From assembly GCF_038562415.1 (NCBI RefSeq), contig NZ_JBCFBA010000012.1, forward strand, positions 1 through 64,000: a stretch of DNA of 64,000 nucleotides, written 5' to 3'. Positions 34,642-42,613 of this stretch are shown one piece after another. Below the pieces are notes generated by a model that saw nothing but the letters and a program-made list of their open reading frames with translations, had not been told where the DNA came from and searched no databases. The position numbers and the translations under genes were made by a program. Source of the stretch: Solidesulfovibrio sp. (GTDB taxonomy: Bacteria; Desulfobacterota; Desulfovibrionia; Desulfovibrionales; Desulfovibrionaceae). Position 1 is the stretch's first letter; every line of letters begins with the position of its first letter.

Positions 34642-34743
34642 TCCCGGCCCTCCCCGGGTGGCGCGGCGGTGGACGGGGCCGCCCCGGGCGGCTACTGTCT
34701 GGCCCCGCGACGAACGCGGCCCCTTGCCCACAGGAGAACGATC

Positions 34744-35739
34744 ATGGACAACGTGAAGTCGGTCTGCGTCACCGGCGGCGCCGGGTACGTCGGCTCCGCC
34801 CTGGTGCCGGGGCTGCTCGCGGACGGCTACAAGGTGACCGTGCTGGACCTGTACCTTTACGGCCAGGAAGCGCTGGCCGCCTGCCGGGGCAATCCGGCCC
34901 TGACGGAGGTCGCCGGCGACATCCGCGACACCGCCCTGCTGCGCCGCGTCCTCCCCGGCCACGACGCGGTCATCCACCTGGCCTGCATTTCCAACGACCC
35001 GAGCTACGAGCTCAATCCGGCCCTGGGCAAGTCCATCAACTACGACGCCTTCCCGCCCCTGGTCGCGGCAAGCAAGGCCGCCGGGGTCAGGCGCTTCCTC
35101 TACGCCTCGAGCTCCAGCGTCTACGGCATCAAGGACGACGCCGAGGTCACCGAGGACCTGCCGCTTGCGCCCCTGACCGACTATTCCCGGTACAAGGCCC
35201 TGTGCGAGGACTACCTGCACGCCGCCGGCGGCGAGGGCTTTACCGTCACGACACTTCGCCCGTCCACGGTCTGCGGCTACGCCCCCCGGCTGCGCCTGGA
35301 CCTGACGGTCAACATCCTGACCAGCCACGCCCTCGGCAAGGGCGTGATCACGGTGTTCGGCGGCGGGCAAAAACGGCCCAACCTGCACATCGACGACATG
35401 GCCGACGTCTACCGCCAACTGCTCAAGGAACCGGCGCGGCGCATCCACGACAAGATCTACAACGTGGGCTACCAGAACTACACCGTCCGGGAGATCGCCG
35501 AGATCGTGCGCCGCACGCTCGGGGGCGACATCGCCGTCACGGTGACCCCGAGCAACGACAACCGTTCCTACCACGTCAATGCCGACAAGATCCGGCGCGA
35601 ACTGGGCTACGCCCCGACCCGGACCCTGGAGGACGCCGTGCTGGGCCTGCAGCGGGCCTTCGCCGGGGGGCTGATTCCCGATCCCGACGACATCAAGTAC
35701 TCCAACATCAAGACCATGCGACACGCGAACCTGGCCTAA
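34744..35739 (+). CDS. NAD-dependent nucleotide-sugar epimerase/dehydratase (extended SDR)
   Basis: 331 aa. 'VCVTGGAGYVGSALVPGLLADGYKVTVLD' binds NAD. 'YASSSSVYG' and 'YSRYKALCEDYL' give the Ser and Y-x3-K catalytic residues. 'LRPSTVCGYAPRLRLDL' and 'NLHIDDMADVY' follow. Members epimerise or reduce NDP-sugars. Together with the preceding C-methyltransferase it could epimerise or reduce a 4-keto sugar after methylation. Gap to the upstream gene is 102 bases, the largest in this operon, with CACAGGAGAACG as the ribosome site. Confidence 0.87.
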   Translation: MDNVKSVCVTGGAGYVGSALVPGLLADGYKVTVLDLYLYGQEALAACRGNPALTEVAGDIRDTALLRRVLPGHDAVIHLACISNDPSYELNPALGKSINYDAFPPLVAASKAAGVRRFLYASSSSVYGIKDDAEVTEDLPLAPLTDYSRYKALCEDYLHAAGGEGFTVTTLRPSTVCGYAPRLRLDLTVNILTSHALGKGVITVFGGGQKRPNLHIDDMADVYRQLLKEPARRIHDKIYNVGYQNYTVREIAEIVRRTLGGDIAVTVTPSNDNRSYHVNADKIRRELGYAPTRTLEDAVLGLQRAFAGGLIPDPDDIKYSNIKTMRHANLA

Positions 35740-35744
35740 CCGCC

Positions 35745-36428
35745 ATGGGGCTCGTCATCGGCATCGACCTCGACAACACCGTCATCGACTACGACGGCGT
35801 GTTTTTCGAGCTGGCCGCCGAGCGGGGCTGGCTGCCCCCGGCCGCCGGCCCGGGCGGCCGGCCCGGCAAGCGTGCCTTGCGCGACGCCCTGCGGGCCGCC
35901 GGCCCGGCGGGCGAGGACCGCTGGCGGTGGTTGCAGGCCCAGGCCTACGGCCCGCGGATCGGCCGGGCGGCGCTTTTTCCCGGCGTGGCGGCGGCCCTGG
36001 CCGGCCTGGCCGCCGACGGCGCCCGGCTGCACGTGGTCAGCCACAAGACCGCCCGGGCCAACCACCACGACACCAAAACGGACCTGCGCCGGGCCGCCCT
36101 GGACTTTCTGGCCGCGCGCGGGCTGACCGGCCCGGGCGGCCCCCTTGGCGAGGCCCGCATCCATTTCCGCGACACGCGCCGGGAAAAGCTCGACACCATC
36201 CGCCGACTCGGCTGCCGCGCCTTCGTGGACGACCTGCCCGAGGTGCTGGGCGACCCGGATTTCCCGCCCGGCACGGTTCGAGTGCTGTTCGACCCGGCCG
36301 AGCCGGCCGAATCGGGCGAGCCGGCCGGGTATCCCGCCGAGGCCGGCCTGATCCGCTGCCGCGACTGGGCCGAGGTGGGCCGGGCGGTGCGGCGGCTGTG
36401 CCCCCCTTGCCGGGAGGAGGCGCCGTGA
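35745..36428 (+). CDS. HAD-superfamily phosphatase
   Basis: 227 aa. Motif I 'VIGIDLDNTVIDYDGVF' (DxDxT), motif II around 'LHVVSHKT', and motifs III/IV 'REKLDTIRRLGCRAFVDDLPEVL' (K and DD) complete the HAD core. It probably removes a phosphate from a sugar intermediate, as GmhB does in heptose pathways. It is followed by a GTG-start kinase overlapping its stop, so a phosphatase and a kinase are made together. Confidence 0.82.
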   Translation: MGLVIGIDLDNTVIDYDGVFFELAAERGWLPPAAGPGGRPGKRALRDALRAAGPAGEDRWRWLQAQAYGPRIGRAALFPGVAAALAGLAADGARLHVVSHKTARANHHDTKTDLRRAALDFLAARGLTGPGGPLGEARIHFRDTRREKLDTIRRLGCRAFVDDLPEVLGDPDFPPGTVRVLFDPAEPAESGEPAGYPAEAGLIRCRDWAEVGRAVRRLCPPCREEAP

Positions 36429-37507
36429 CCGGCCCCGTCGCCCTGCCCGAGGCCTGGGAGGCCGGCCGCGACCGGGAGCTGCCGGGAGCGCTTACGGCCC
36501 TGCTGCCGGGAGCGCCGCGCCGGCTTTCCCGGCTGGGCGGCGGGCGCAACAGCGCCGTCTACCTGGCCGAGTGCGGCGCGCGCGGCACCTTCGTGGTCAA
36601 GGCCTACGCCCCGCCCGGCCCCGGCGGCCGGGACCGGCTGGAGGTGGAATGCGCCGCCCTGCGCTTCCTGGAAGCGGCCAGCCCGCCCGAGGACCCGGCG
36701 CCCGCGCCCCGGCTGGTGGCCGCCTGCCCGCAGGCGCACCTGGCCGTGCACGCGTACCGGCCGGGCACGGCCGTAACCGCCCCCGACGCCCGGGACGTGG
36801 ACCTGGCCCTGGCCTTCGTGGCCCGGCTGCGCGCCCTGTCGGGCCACCCGCTGGCAAGGGCCCTGCCGCCGGCGGCCGAGGCCGCCTTCGATCCGGCGGC
36901 CCTTGGGGCCACGCTCGCGCGGCGGTTCGAGGCGCTGGCCGCCGTGGCGGACGATGCGCCGCAAACCCGGGCCATGCGCCGGTTTCTGGACGACGAGCTG
37001 CGGCCCCTGGCTCAGGCGGCCCTGGCGCGGGCCGCCACGGCCTTTCCGGCCAGCGGTCCCCTGCCCCAGTCCGAACGCGTCTTGAGCCCCTCGGATTTCG
37101 GCTTCCACAACGCCCGGCGCACTCCGGACGGCGGCCTGGTCTTTCTGGACTTCGAATATTTCGGCTGGGACGATCCGGCCAAGCTCGGCGCGGATTTCCT
37201 GCTGCACCCGGCCATGGGCCTGACGCCGGCCCTTGGCCGGCGCTTCGCCCGGGGGCTGTGCGCGCGCTTCGGCCCGTCCCTGGCCGGGCGCCTGGCCGCC
37301 CTGGGGCCGGTTTACGCGGTCAAGTGGTGCCTGATCCTGCTTAACGAGTTCACGGCCCAGGGCCTGGCCCGGCGGCGGCTGTCCGGTTGCCGGCAGGACC
37401 GGGCGGCCGTGCTTCGCGCGCAACTGACGAAAGCCGGGCGCCTGGCCGCCCTGGCAAGGAGCGACCATGTCGCACGCTGCCTCGACGACGGGCCAGATCG
37501 GCCTTGA
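36425..37507 (+). CDS. aminoglycoside-phosphotransferase-fold sugar kinase
   Basis: 360 aa from a GTG overlapping the HAD gene stop (GTGA). An APH/choline-kinase fold: 'RLGGGRNSAVYLAECGARGTFVVKAYAP' (P-loop and the ATP lysine), then 'LSPSDFGFHNARR' in place of the usual H-x-D-x4-N catalytic loop, keeping D and N, and 'LVFLDFEYFGWDDPAKLGADF' (D-x-E metal motif). In sugar operons such kinases often phosphorylate C1 of a free sugar. Its end overlaps the transketolase gene by 41 bases. Confidence 0.78.
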   Translation: MTGPVALPEAWEAGRDRELPGALTALLPGAPRRLSRLGGGRNSAVYLAECGARGTFVVKAYAPPGPGGRDRLEVECAALRFLEAASPPEDPAPAPRLVAACPQAHLAVHAYRPGTAVTAPDARDVDLALAFVARLRALSGHPLARALPPAAEAAFDPAALGATLARRFEALAAVADDAPQTRAMRRFLDDELRPLAQAALARAATAFPASGPLPQSERVLSPSDFGFHNARRTPDGGLVFLDFEYFGWDDPAKLGADFLLHPAMGLTPALGRRFARGLCARFGPSLAGRLAALGPVYAVKWCLILLNEFTAQGLARRRLSGCRQDRAAVLRAQLTKAGRLAALARSDHVARCLDDGPDRP

Positions 37508-38327
37508 CACGCCGCTGGATGCGACCTCGCGCCGCCTGCGCGCCCGGATCGCCGACATCCTCGCCTGCAGCCGGCGCGGCCACCTCGGTTCGGCCTTTTC
37601 GCTGATCGAGCTTCTGCGCGCCCTCTACGACGGCTTCCTGCGCTACGACCCCGCGCGGCCCCGCTGGGACGGCCGGGACCGCTTCATTTTGAGCAAGGGC
37701 CACGGCTGCCTGGCCCAGTACGTGTTTCTGGCCGAGAAGGGCTTCATCGACGCGGCGGAACTGCGGCTTTTCTGCCGGGCGGAAGGCATCCTGGGCGGCC
37801 ATCCCGAGGCCGCCAAGATCCCGGGCGTCGAGTGCTCCACGGGGTCGCTGGGCCACGGCCTGCCCATCGGCGTGGGCATGGCCCTGGCCGCCCGGCTGCG
37901 GGGGCAGGCCCACCGGGTGGTGGTGGTGCTCGGCGACGGGGAATGCGACGAGGGCACGGTCTGGGAAGCGGCCCTTAGCGCCGGCAACCGGGGCCTGTCC
38001 AACCTGCTCGCGTGCGTGGACTACAACAAGATGCAGTCCTACGGCGCCACGGCCGCCGTGGCCGACCTGGATCCCCTGGCCGCCAAGTGGCGGGCCTTCG
38101 GCTTCGCCGCGCGCGAGGTCGACGGCCACGACCTGGCCGCCCTGGGCCGGGCCTTGTCCGCCTTCCCCTTCGCCCCGGACAGGCCCTCGTGCCTGATCTG
38201 CCACACGGTCAAGGGCAAGGGCCTGGCCCTGGCCGAAAACAACCTCGACTGGCACCACAAGTCGGCCCTGACCGACGCCGACCTGGCGGCCATCCGCCAG
38301 GGGCTGGCCTGCCCGGGAGGCGCGTAG
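37467..38327 (+). CDS. transketolase-like protein, N-terminal (TPP-binding) half
   Basis: 286 aa from the ATG at 37467, set by AAGGAG just upstream, although this overlaps the kinase gene. Motifs: 'RRGHLGSAFSLIELLRALY', 'RFILSKGHGCLAQYVFL', 'GSLGHGLPIGVGMALA' and the TPP signature 'VVLGDGECDEGTVWEAAL...N'. It pairs with the next gene to form a split transketolase, as in other sugar clusters. The subunit binds the diphosphate of TPP. A ketose is made by moving a two-carbon unit; this one probably serves the dedicated sugar pathway. Confidence 0.9.
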   Translation: MSHAASTTGQIGLDTPLDATSRRLRARIADILACSRRGHLGSAFSLIELLRALYDGFLRYDPARPRWDGRDRFILSKGHGCLAQYVFLAEKGFIDAAELRLFCRAEGILGGHPEAAKIPGVECSTGSLGHGLPIGVGMALAARLRGQAHRVVVVLGDGECDEGTVWEAALSAGNRGLSNLLACVDYNKMQSYGATAAVADLDPLAAKWRAFGFAAREVDGHDLAALGRALSAFPFAPDRPSCLICHTVKGKGLALAENNLDWHHKSALTDADLAAIRQGLACPGGA

Positions 38328-38328
38328 C

Positions 38329-39252
38329 ATGCGCCGGAAATGCCTGGACATGGTGACCGCCCTGGCCCGGCGCGACCCGCGCGTGGTGTTCGTGGGCTCG
38401 GACCTGGGCCACGGCACCCTGGCCGATTTTCGCCGGGAGATGCCCGAGCGCTTCTTCATGGAGGGCATCAGCGAGGGCCATGTCCTGGGCCTGGCCGCCG
38501 GCCTGGCCCTGGAAGGCTTCGTGGTCTACGTCAACACCATCGCCACCTTTCTCACCCGCCGGGCCTACGAGCAGGCCGTGCTGGACCTGGGGCTGCACAA
38601 CCTGCCCGTGCGGCTGATCGGCAACGGCGGCGGCCTGGTCTACGCCCCCCTCGGCCCGACCCACCTGGCCACCGAGGATCTGACCACCTTCCGGGCCATC
38701 CCCAACATGGCCGTGATCTGCCCGGCCGACGCCACGGAAATGGAACGCTTCATGCCCCAGACCCTCGACTGGCCCGGGCCCATCTACATCCGGCTGGGCA
38801 AGGGCCACGACCCCGTGGTCACCCCGCCGGGCGCGCCCTTCGTCATCGGGCGGGGCCAGCTGCTGCGGCCGGTGGGCCGGGTGCTGCTCGTGACCACCGG
38901 GGTCTGCCTGGGGCCGGTGCTGGAGGCGGCCGACCTGCTCGGCGCCGGCGGCATCGTCGCCGGGGTGCTGCACCTGCCCACGGTCAAGCCCCTGGACGCG
39001 GAACTGCTGCGCCAAGCCATGGCCCAGGCCCGGGCCGTGGTCACGGTGGAGGAGAACACCATCCTCGGGGGCCTGGGCGGCGCCGTGGCCGAGGTGCTGG
39101 CCGAGGCCGACTTCCCGCAGGCCAAGCGCTTCCGGCGTATGGGCCTGCCCGACGTTTTTCCCGACTGCTACGGCACGCAAAAGGGCCTTTGGCAACGGTA
39201 CGGACTGACCCCGGCCGCCATCCGCGACACGGCCGCCGGGATCGCGGAGTAG
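38329..39252 (+). CDS. transketolase-like protein, C-terminal (pyrimidine-binding) half
   Basis: 307 aa, one base after the N-half gene. 'VVFVGSDLGHGTLADF', 'FFMEGISEGHVLGLAAGLALEGFVVYVNTIATFLTRRAYEQ' (the catalytic Glu region), 'GNGGGLVYAPLGPTHLATEDL' and the regulatory-domain stretch 'LLVTTGVCLGPVLEAADLL' match transketolase/DXS C-terminal halves. Active only as a complex with the neighbour. Because central metabolism normally has its own fused transketolase, this split pair points to a special ketose. Confidence 0.9.
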   Translation: MRRKCLDMVTALARRDPRVVFVGSDLGHGTLADFRREMPERFFMEGISEGHVLGLAAGLALEGFVVYVNTIATFLTRRAYEQAVLDLGLHNLPVRLIGNGGGLVYAPLGPTHLATEDLTTFRAIPNMAVICPADATEMERFMPQTLDWPGPIYIRLGKGHDPVVTPPGAPFVIGRGQLLRPVGRVLLVTTGVCLGPVLEAADLLGAGGIVAGVLHLPTVKPLDAELLRQAMAQARAVVTVEENTILGGLGGAVAEVLAEADFPQAKRFRRMGLPDVFPDCYGTQKGLWQRYGLTPAAIRDTAAGIAE

Positions 39253-39255
39253 GCC

Positions 39256-39918
39256 ATGGGACGGTTGCGCTCCTTTTTCACGCCCCTGCACCAGCGCACC
39301 AGCCGCGACTACCTCGCCCGCATGACCGACGACAAGGTCGGCTGCATGCGCGTGGCCAAGCGCTACGACGCCGACTACTGGGACGGCGACCGGCGCTTCG
39401 GCTACGGCGGCTACCGCTACGACGGCCGCTGGGCGCCCGTGGCCCGGGCCATGATCGAGGCCTACGGGCTGACCGCCGCGTCGCGCGTGCTGGACGTGGG
39501 CTGCGGCAAGGCCCATCTGCTCCACGAGCTGCGCGCGCTGCTGCCGGGGCTTACGGTGTGCGGCCTGGACGTCTCGGCCCACGCCCTGGCCGGGGCGCCG
39601 GCCTCGGTGCGGGCCGACCTGCGCCCGCACCGGGCCCAGGACCCCCTGCCCTTCGACGACGGCCAGTTCGACCTGGCCCTGTCCCTGGGCTGCCTGCACA
39701 ACCTGCGGTTGTTCGAGCTGGAGGCCGCCCTGGCCGGGATCGAGCGGGTGGGCCGGCGCAAGTTCGTCATGGTCGAAAGCTACCGGGACGAGCAGGAGCT
39801 GTTCAACCTCCAGTGCTGGGCGCTCACCTGCCAGGCCTTTTTCGATACGGCGGAGTGGGTTTGGCTTTTCGAGCGGTTCGGCTACACCGGCGATTACGAA
39901 TTCATCTATTTCACCTAA
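39256..39918 (+). CDS. class I SAM-dependent methyltransferase
   Basis: 220 aa. Residues ~1-70 include 'RYDADYWDGDRRFGYGGYRYDGRW', a stretch seen in sugar methyltransferases. Motif I 'RVLDVGCGKAHLLHELRALLP', post-I 'CGLDVSAHAL', and motif IV 'PLPFDDGQFDLALSLGCLHN' follow. It starts three bases after the transketolase stop. A small-molecule or sugar target is likely. Confidence 0.83.
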   Translation: MGRLRSFFTPLHQRTSRDYLARMTDDKVGCMRVAKRYDADYWDGDRRFGYGGYRYDGRWAPVARAMIEAYGLTAASRVLDVGCGKAHLLHELRALLPGLTVCGLDVSAHALAGAPASVRADLRPHRAQDPLPFDDGQFDLALSLGCLHNLRLFELEAALAGIERVGRRKFVMVESYRDEQELFNLQCWALTCQAFFDTAEWVWLFERFGYTGDYEFIYFT

Positions 39919-39931
39919 GCGGCCGGATGCC

Positions 39932-40999
39932 ATGCAACGCTATACCCCGCTCAAGATTTTCCATTACACCGACAAGCTCGACGCGCTGCCCCGGGAGACG
40001 GGCCGGGTGGAAGCGCCCGTGCATGTCCGCCTCAAGCCCACCAACCAATGCAACCACGCCTGCGCCTACTGCGCCTACCGGTCCAAGGCCCTGCAACTGG
40101 GCCGGGACATGCGCCTGGCCGACAGCCTGCCGCGCCGCAAGATGCGGGAAATCGTCGACGACCTCGTGGACATGGGCGTGGGGGCCGTGACCTTCAGCGG
40201 CGGCGGCGAACCCTTCGTCTATCCCCACCTGGCCGAGGCGGCCGACCGGCTGGCCGCTGGCGGCGTACGCATCGCCAGCCTGACCAACGGCGGGCGGCTC
40301 GCGGGCGAGGCGGCCGACGTGTTCGCCCGGCGGGGGACCTGGCTACGGGTGTCCATGGACGGCTTCGACGGGCCGAGCTACGCCCGTTACCGGGGCGTGG
40401 CCGAGGACGAATTCGACCGGGTGCTCGGCAACATCCGGCGGTTCGCCGCCCTGGGCGGCCCCTGCCGGCTGGGGGTGAGCTACGTCGTGGACCGGGGCAA
40501 CGCCCACAAGGTCCGCGACATGGCCGCGCGGCTCAAGGACCTGGGCGTGGACAGCTTCAAGGTCTCCCCCTGCGTGGTGGCCGACGACGCGGCGGCCAAC
40601 AATGCCTATCACGAACCGCTGTTCGCCCTGGTGCGCCCCGCCGTGGACGCCATCCTGGAAACCCTGGCCGGCGACGGCTTCGAGGTCTTCGACGCCTACC
40701 ACGCCTTTTCGGGGCGCTTCGCCAAACGCTACTCCTGGTGCCCCTCCCTCCAGCTGCTTGCGGTCATCGGCGCGGACCAGCGCGTCTACGCCTGCCAGGA
40801 CAAGGCCTACAACCGCCGCTGCGGCCTGCTCGGCAGCATCCGGCGGCGGCGGTTCAAGGAGTTCTGGCTGGACGGCAAGGACAAGTTCTTCGCCATCGAC
40901 CCGTCCCGCGACTGCCCCCACCACTGCGTGGCCCAGGCCAAAAACGAACTGGTGCTCGGCTACCTGGGCGCGGACCCGCAACACCTGCCCTTCGTGTGA
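39932..40999 (+). CDS. radical SAM protein with SPASM-like C-terminal cysteines
   Basis: 355 aa. 'LKPTNQCNHACAYCAYR' holds the radical SAM cysteines (Cys40, 44, 47). 'GAVTFSGGGEPFVYPHL' is the SAM-binding G-G-E-P motif. C-terminal cysteines (YSWCPSL, YACQDKAYNRRC, RDCPHHC) fit an auxiliary cluster as in SPASM or twitch domains. Related enzymes dehydrogenate sugars and aminocyclitols. It likely oxidises or rearranges the operon's sugar intermediate; this is inference. Confidence 0.85.
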   Translation: MQRYTPLKIFHYTDKLDALPRETGRVEAPVHVRLKPTNQCNHACAYCAYRSKALQLGRDMRLADSLPRRKMREIVDDLVDMGVGAVTFSGGGEPFVYPHLAEAADRLAAGGVRIASLTNGGRLAGEAADVFARRGTWLRVSMDGFDGPSYARYRGVAEDEFDRVLGNIRRFAALGGPCRLGVSYVVDRGNAHKVRDMAARLKDLGVDSFKVSPCVVADDAAANNAYHEPLFALVRPAVDAILETLAGDGFEVFDAYHAFSGRFAKRYSWCPSLQLLAVIGADQRVYACQDKAYNRRCGLLGSIRRRRFKEFWLDGKDKFFAIDPSRDCPHHCVAQAKNELVLGYLGADPQHLPFV

Positions 41000-41004
41000 C
41001 CGCC

Positions 41005-41892
41005 ATGCCGCCCGCCCGCCCCGCCCCGCCCGCCATCCCCCGCCTCGCCGTCATCGGCGCCGAGGGCTTTCTCGGCCGGCGCCTGCTGGCGGCCGCGCGG
41101 GCGGCCCAGCCCGGGGCCGTGGGCACGTCCCACCAGCCGCACGCGGGATTGCTGCCCCTCGACCTGGCCCGGCCCGACCGCGACCCGGCGTTTGGGGCCA
41201 CAGGCGGGCCCACCGTGGCGGTCATCGCCGCCGGCGTGACCCGTGTGGACCGCTGCCAGCGCGACCCGGACGGCACGGCGGCCGTCAACGTCCACGGCAC
41301 GCTGCGCCTGGCCGCGTGCCTGGCCGCAGGCGGGATCCGGCCGATATTTTTGTCCTCGGACCGGGTCTTCGACGGCCGCGAGGGCGCGCCCTTCGACGAA
41401 ACGGCCCGGCCCGAGGCGGCCTCGGTGTACGGGCGCCAGAAGCTCGCCGTGGAACGGGCCTTGCTGGATGCCTGCCCGGGGGCGCTGGTGGTGCGCCTGA
41501 GTAAGCTCTACGGCCCGGCCCGGGGGGACGGCGGCCTCTTCGACGCCATGGCCGACCGGCTTATGGCCGGCCGGCCCGTCGACCCGCCCTACGACCAGTT
41601 TTTCAACCCCACCAGCGTCGCGGACGCGGTGGAAGCGATCCTGCGGCTGGCCGCCGCCGGCACGGCCGGCATCGTCCATGTCTGCGCCGAGCCCCCCTGC
41701 GGCCGGCGGGAGCTGGGCCTGCGCCTGGCCGAGCTCTTGCGGGCCGATCCGGCCCTCGTGCCGCCGCCGCCCGGGCCGACGCTGCGCACGGCCCTGGTCG
41801 CCGGCCGGCTCGGGGCCGAAACGGGCGTGACGCCCCTGGCGCCCCTGGAGGGGCTGGCCCGCTTTGCCGCGAGCTGCGGCGCGACGGCCTGA
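41005..41892 (+). CDS. RmlD-like NDP-4-keto-sugar reductase (SDR)
   Basis: 295 aa. 'RLAVIGAEGFLGRRLLAAARAAQPG' binds NAD(P)H. 'VIAAGVTRVDRCQRDPDGTAAVNVHGTLRLA', 'FLSSDRVFDGREGAPFDETARPEAASVYGRQKLAVERAL' (Y-x3-K) and 'PPYDQFFNPTSVADAVEAIL' are RmlD-type motifs. It probably reduces a keto group on the NDP-sugar late in the pathway. It lies between radical SAM and methyltransferase genes. Confidence 0.85.
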   Translation: MPPARPAPPAIPRLAVIGAEGFLGRRLLAAARAAQPGAVGTSHQPHAGLLPLDLARPDRDPAFGATGGPTVAVIAAGVTRVDRCQRDPDGTAAVNVHGTLRLAACLAAGGIRPIFLSSDRVFDGREGAPFDETARPEAASVYGRQKLAVERALLDACPGALVVRLSKLYGPARGDGGLFDAMADRLMAGRPVDPPYDQFFNPTSVADAVEAILRLAAAGTAGIVHVCAEPPCGRRELGLRLAELLRADPALVPPPPGPTLRTALVAGRLGAETGVTPLAPLEGLARFAASCGATA

Positions 41893-41916
41893 CGAAACAC
41901 CAACGGAGCCACGGCA

Positions 41917-42609
41917 ATGGATACACCCGACGAACCAACGGCGCGCCAGCGCTGGCAGCGCGTGCGCGACCTCGAAACCCCCGGCCGGCGGGTGGTGCTT
42001 GGCCAAAACGCTTCCTGGAAGCTGGCCGACGACCCCCGCCACCTGCTCTTCACCTTCGCCCGCTACAAGCACGCCGCCCGGCTCCTGCCCCGGCGGCCGG
42101 GCAAGGCCGTGCTCGAACTGGGCTGCGGCGAGGGGCTGGGCGCCTTTTTCCTGGCCGAGGGGGCGGGGAGGGTCCTTGGCGTGGATTTCGACGCCGCCGC
42201 CCTGGAGGCGGCCCGGGCGGCCTGCGACCTGCCGGGCGTGGAATTTCGCCAGGCCGACTTCCTGGGCGCCGCCTTCGGCGCCTTCGACGGCGTGGTCAGC
42301 CTGGACGTGATCGAACACATCGCGCCCGAGGCCGAGGAGGCCTTCCTGCGAACCCTGACGGCCAACCTGGCCCCGGGGGGCGTGTGCGTCGTGGGCACGC
42401 CCAACGCCACGGCCCAGGCCCACGCCTCGCCGGGCAGCCGCATCGGCCACGTCAACCTCTACACCGGCGAACGCCTCTACGAGAGCCTGACCCGCCATTT
42501 CGCCAACGCCTTCGTCTTCGGCCTCAACGACGAAACGCTCCACACGGGCTTTCTGCCCATGTGCCACTACCTGCTGGCCGCCGCCTGCGGCCCGCGCCAG
42601 GCGGCCTGA
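41917..42609 (+). CDS. class I SAM-dependent methyltransferase
   Basis: 230 aa. Motif I 'AVLELGCGEGLGAFFLAEGA', post-I 'GVDFDAAALEAARA', motif IV 'FDGVVSLDVIEHI' and 'LAPGGVCVVGTPN' are textbook Methyltransf_11/23. It is the third methyltransferase of this operon. The 'IGHVNLYTGERLYE' stretch is typical of surface-sugar methylases. Target unknown. Confidence 0.85.
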   Translation: MDTPDEPTARQRWQRVRDLETPGRRVVLGQNASWKLADDPRHLLFTFARYKHAARLLPRRPGKAVLELGCGEGLGAFFLAEGAGRVLGVDFDAAALEAARAACDLPGVEFRQADFLGAAFGAFDGVVSLDVIEHIAPEAEEAFLRTLTANLAPGGVCVVGTPNATAQAHASPGSRIGHVNLYTGERLYESLTRHFANAFVFGLNDETLHTGFLPMCHYLLAAACGPRQAA

Positions 42610-42613
42610 AGGC

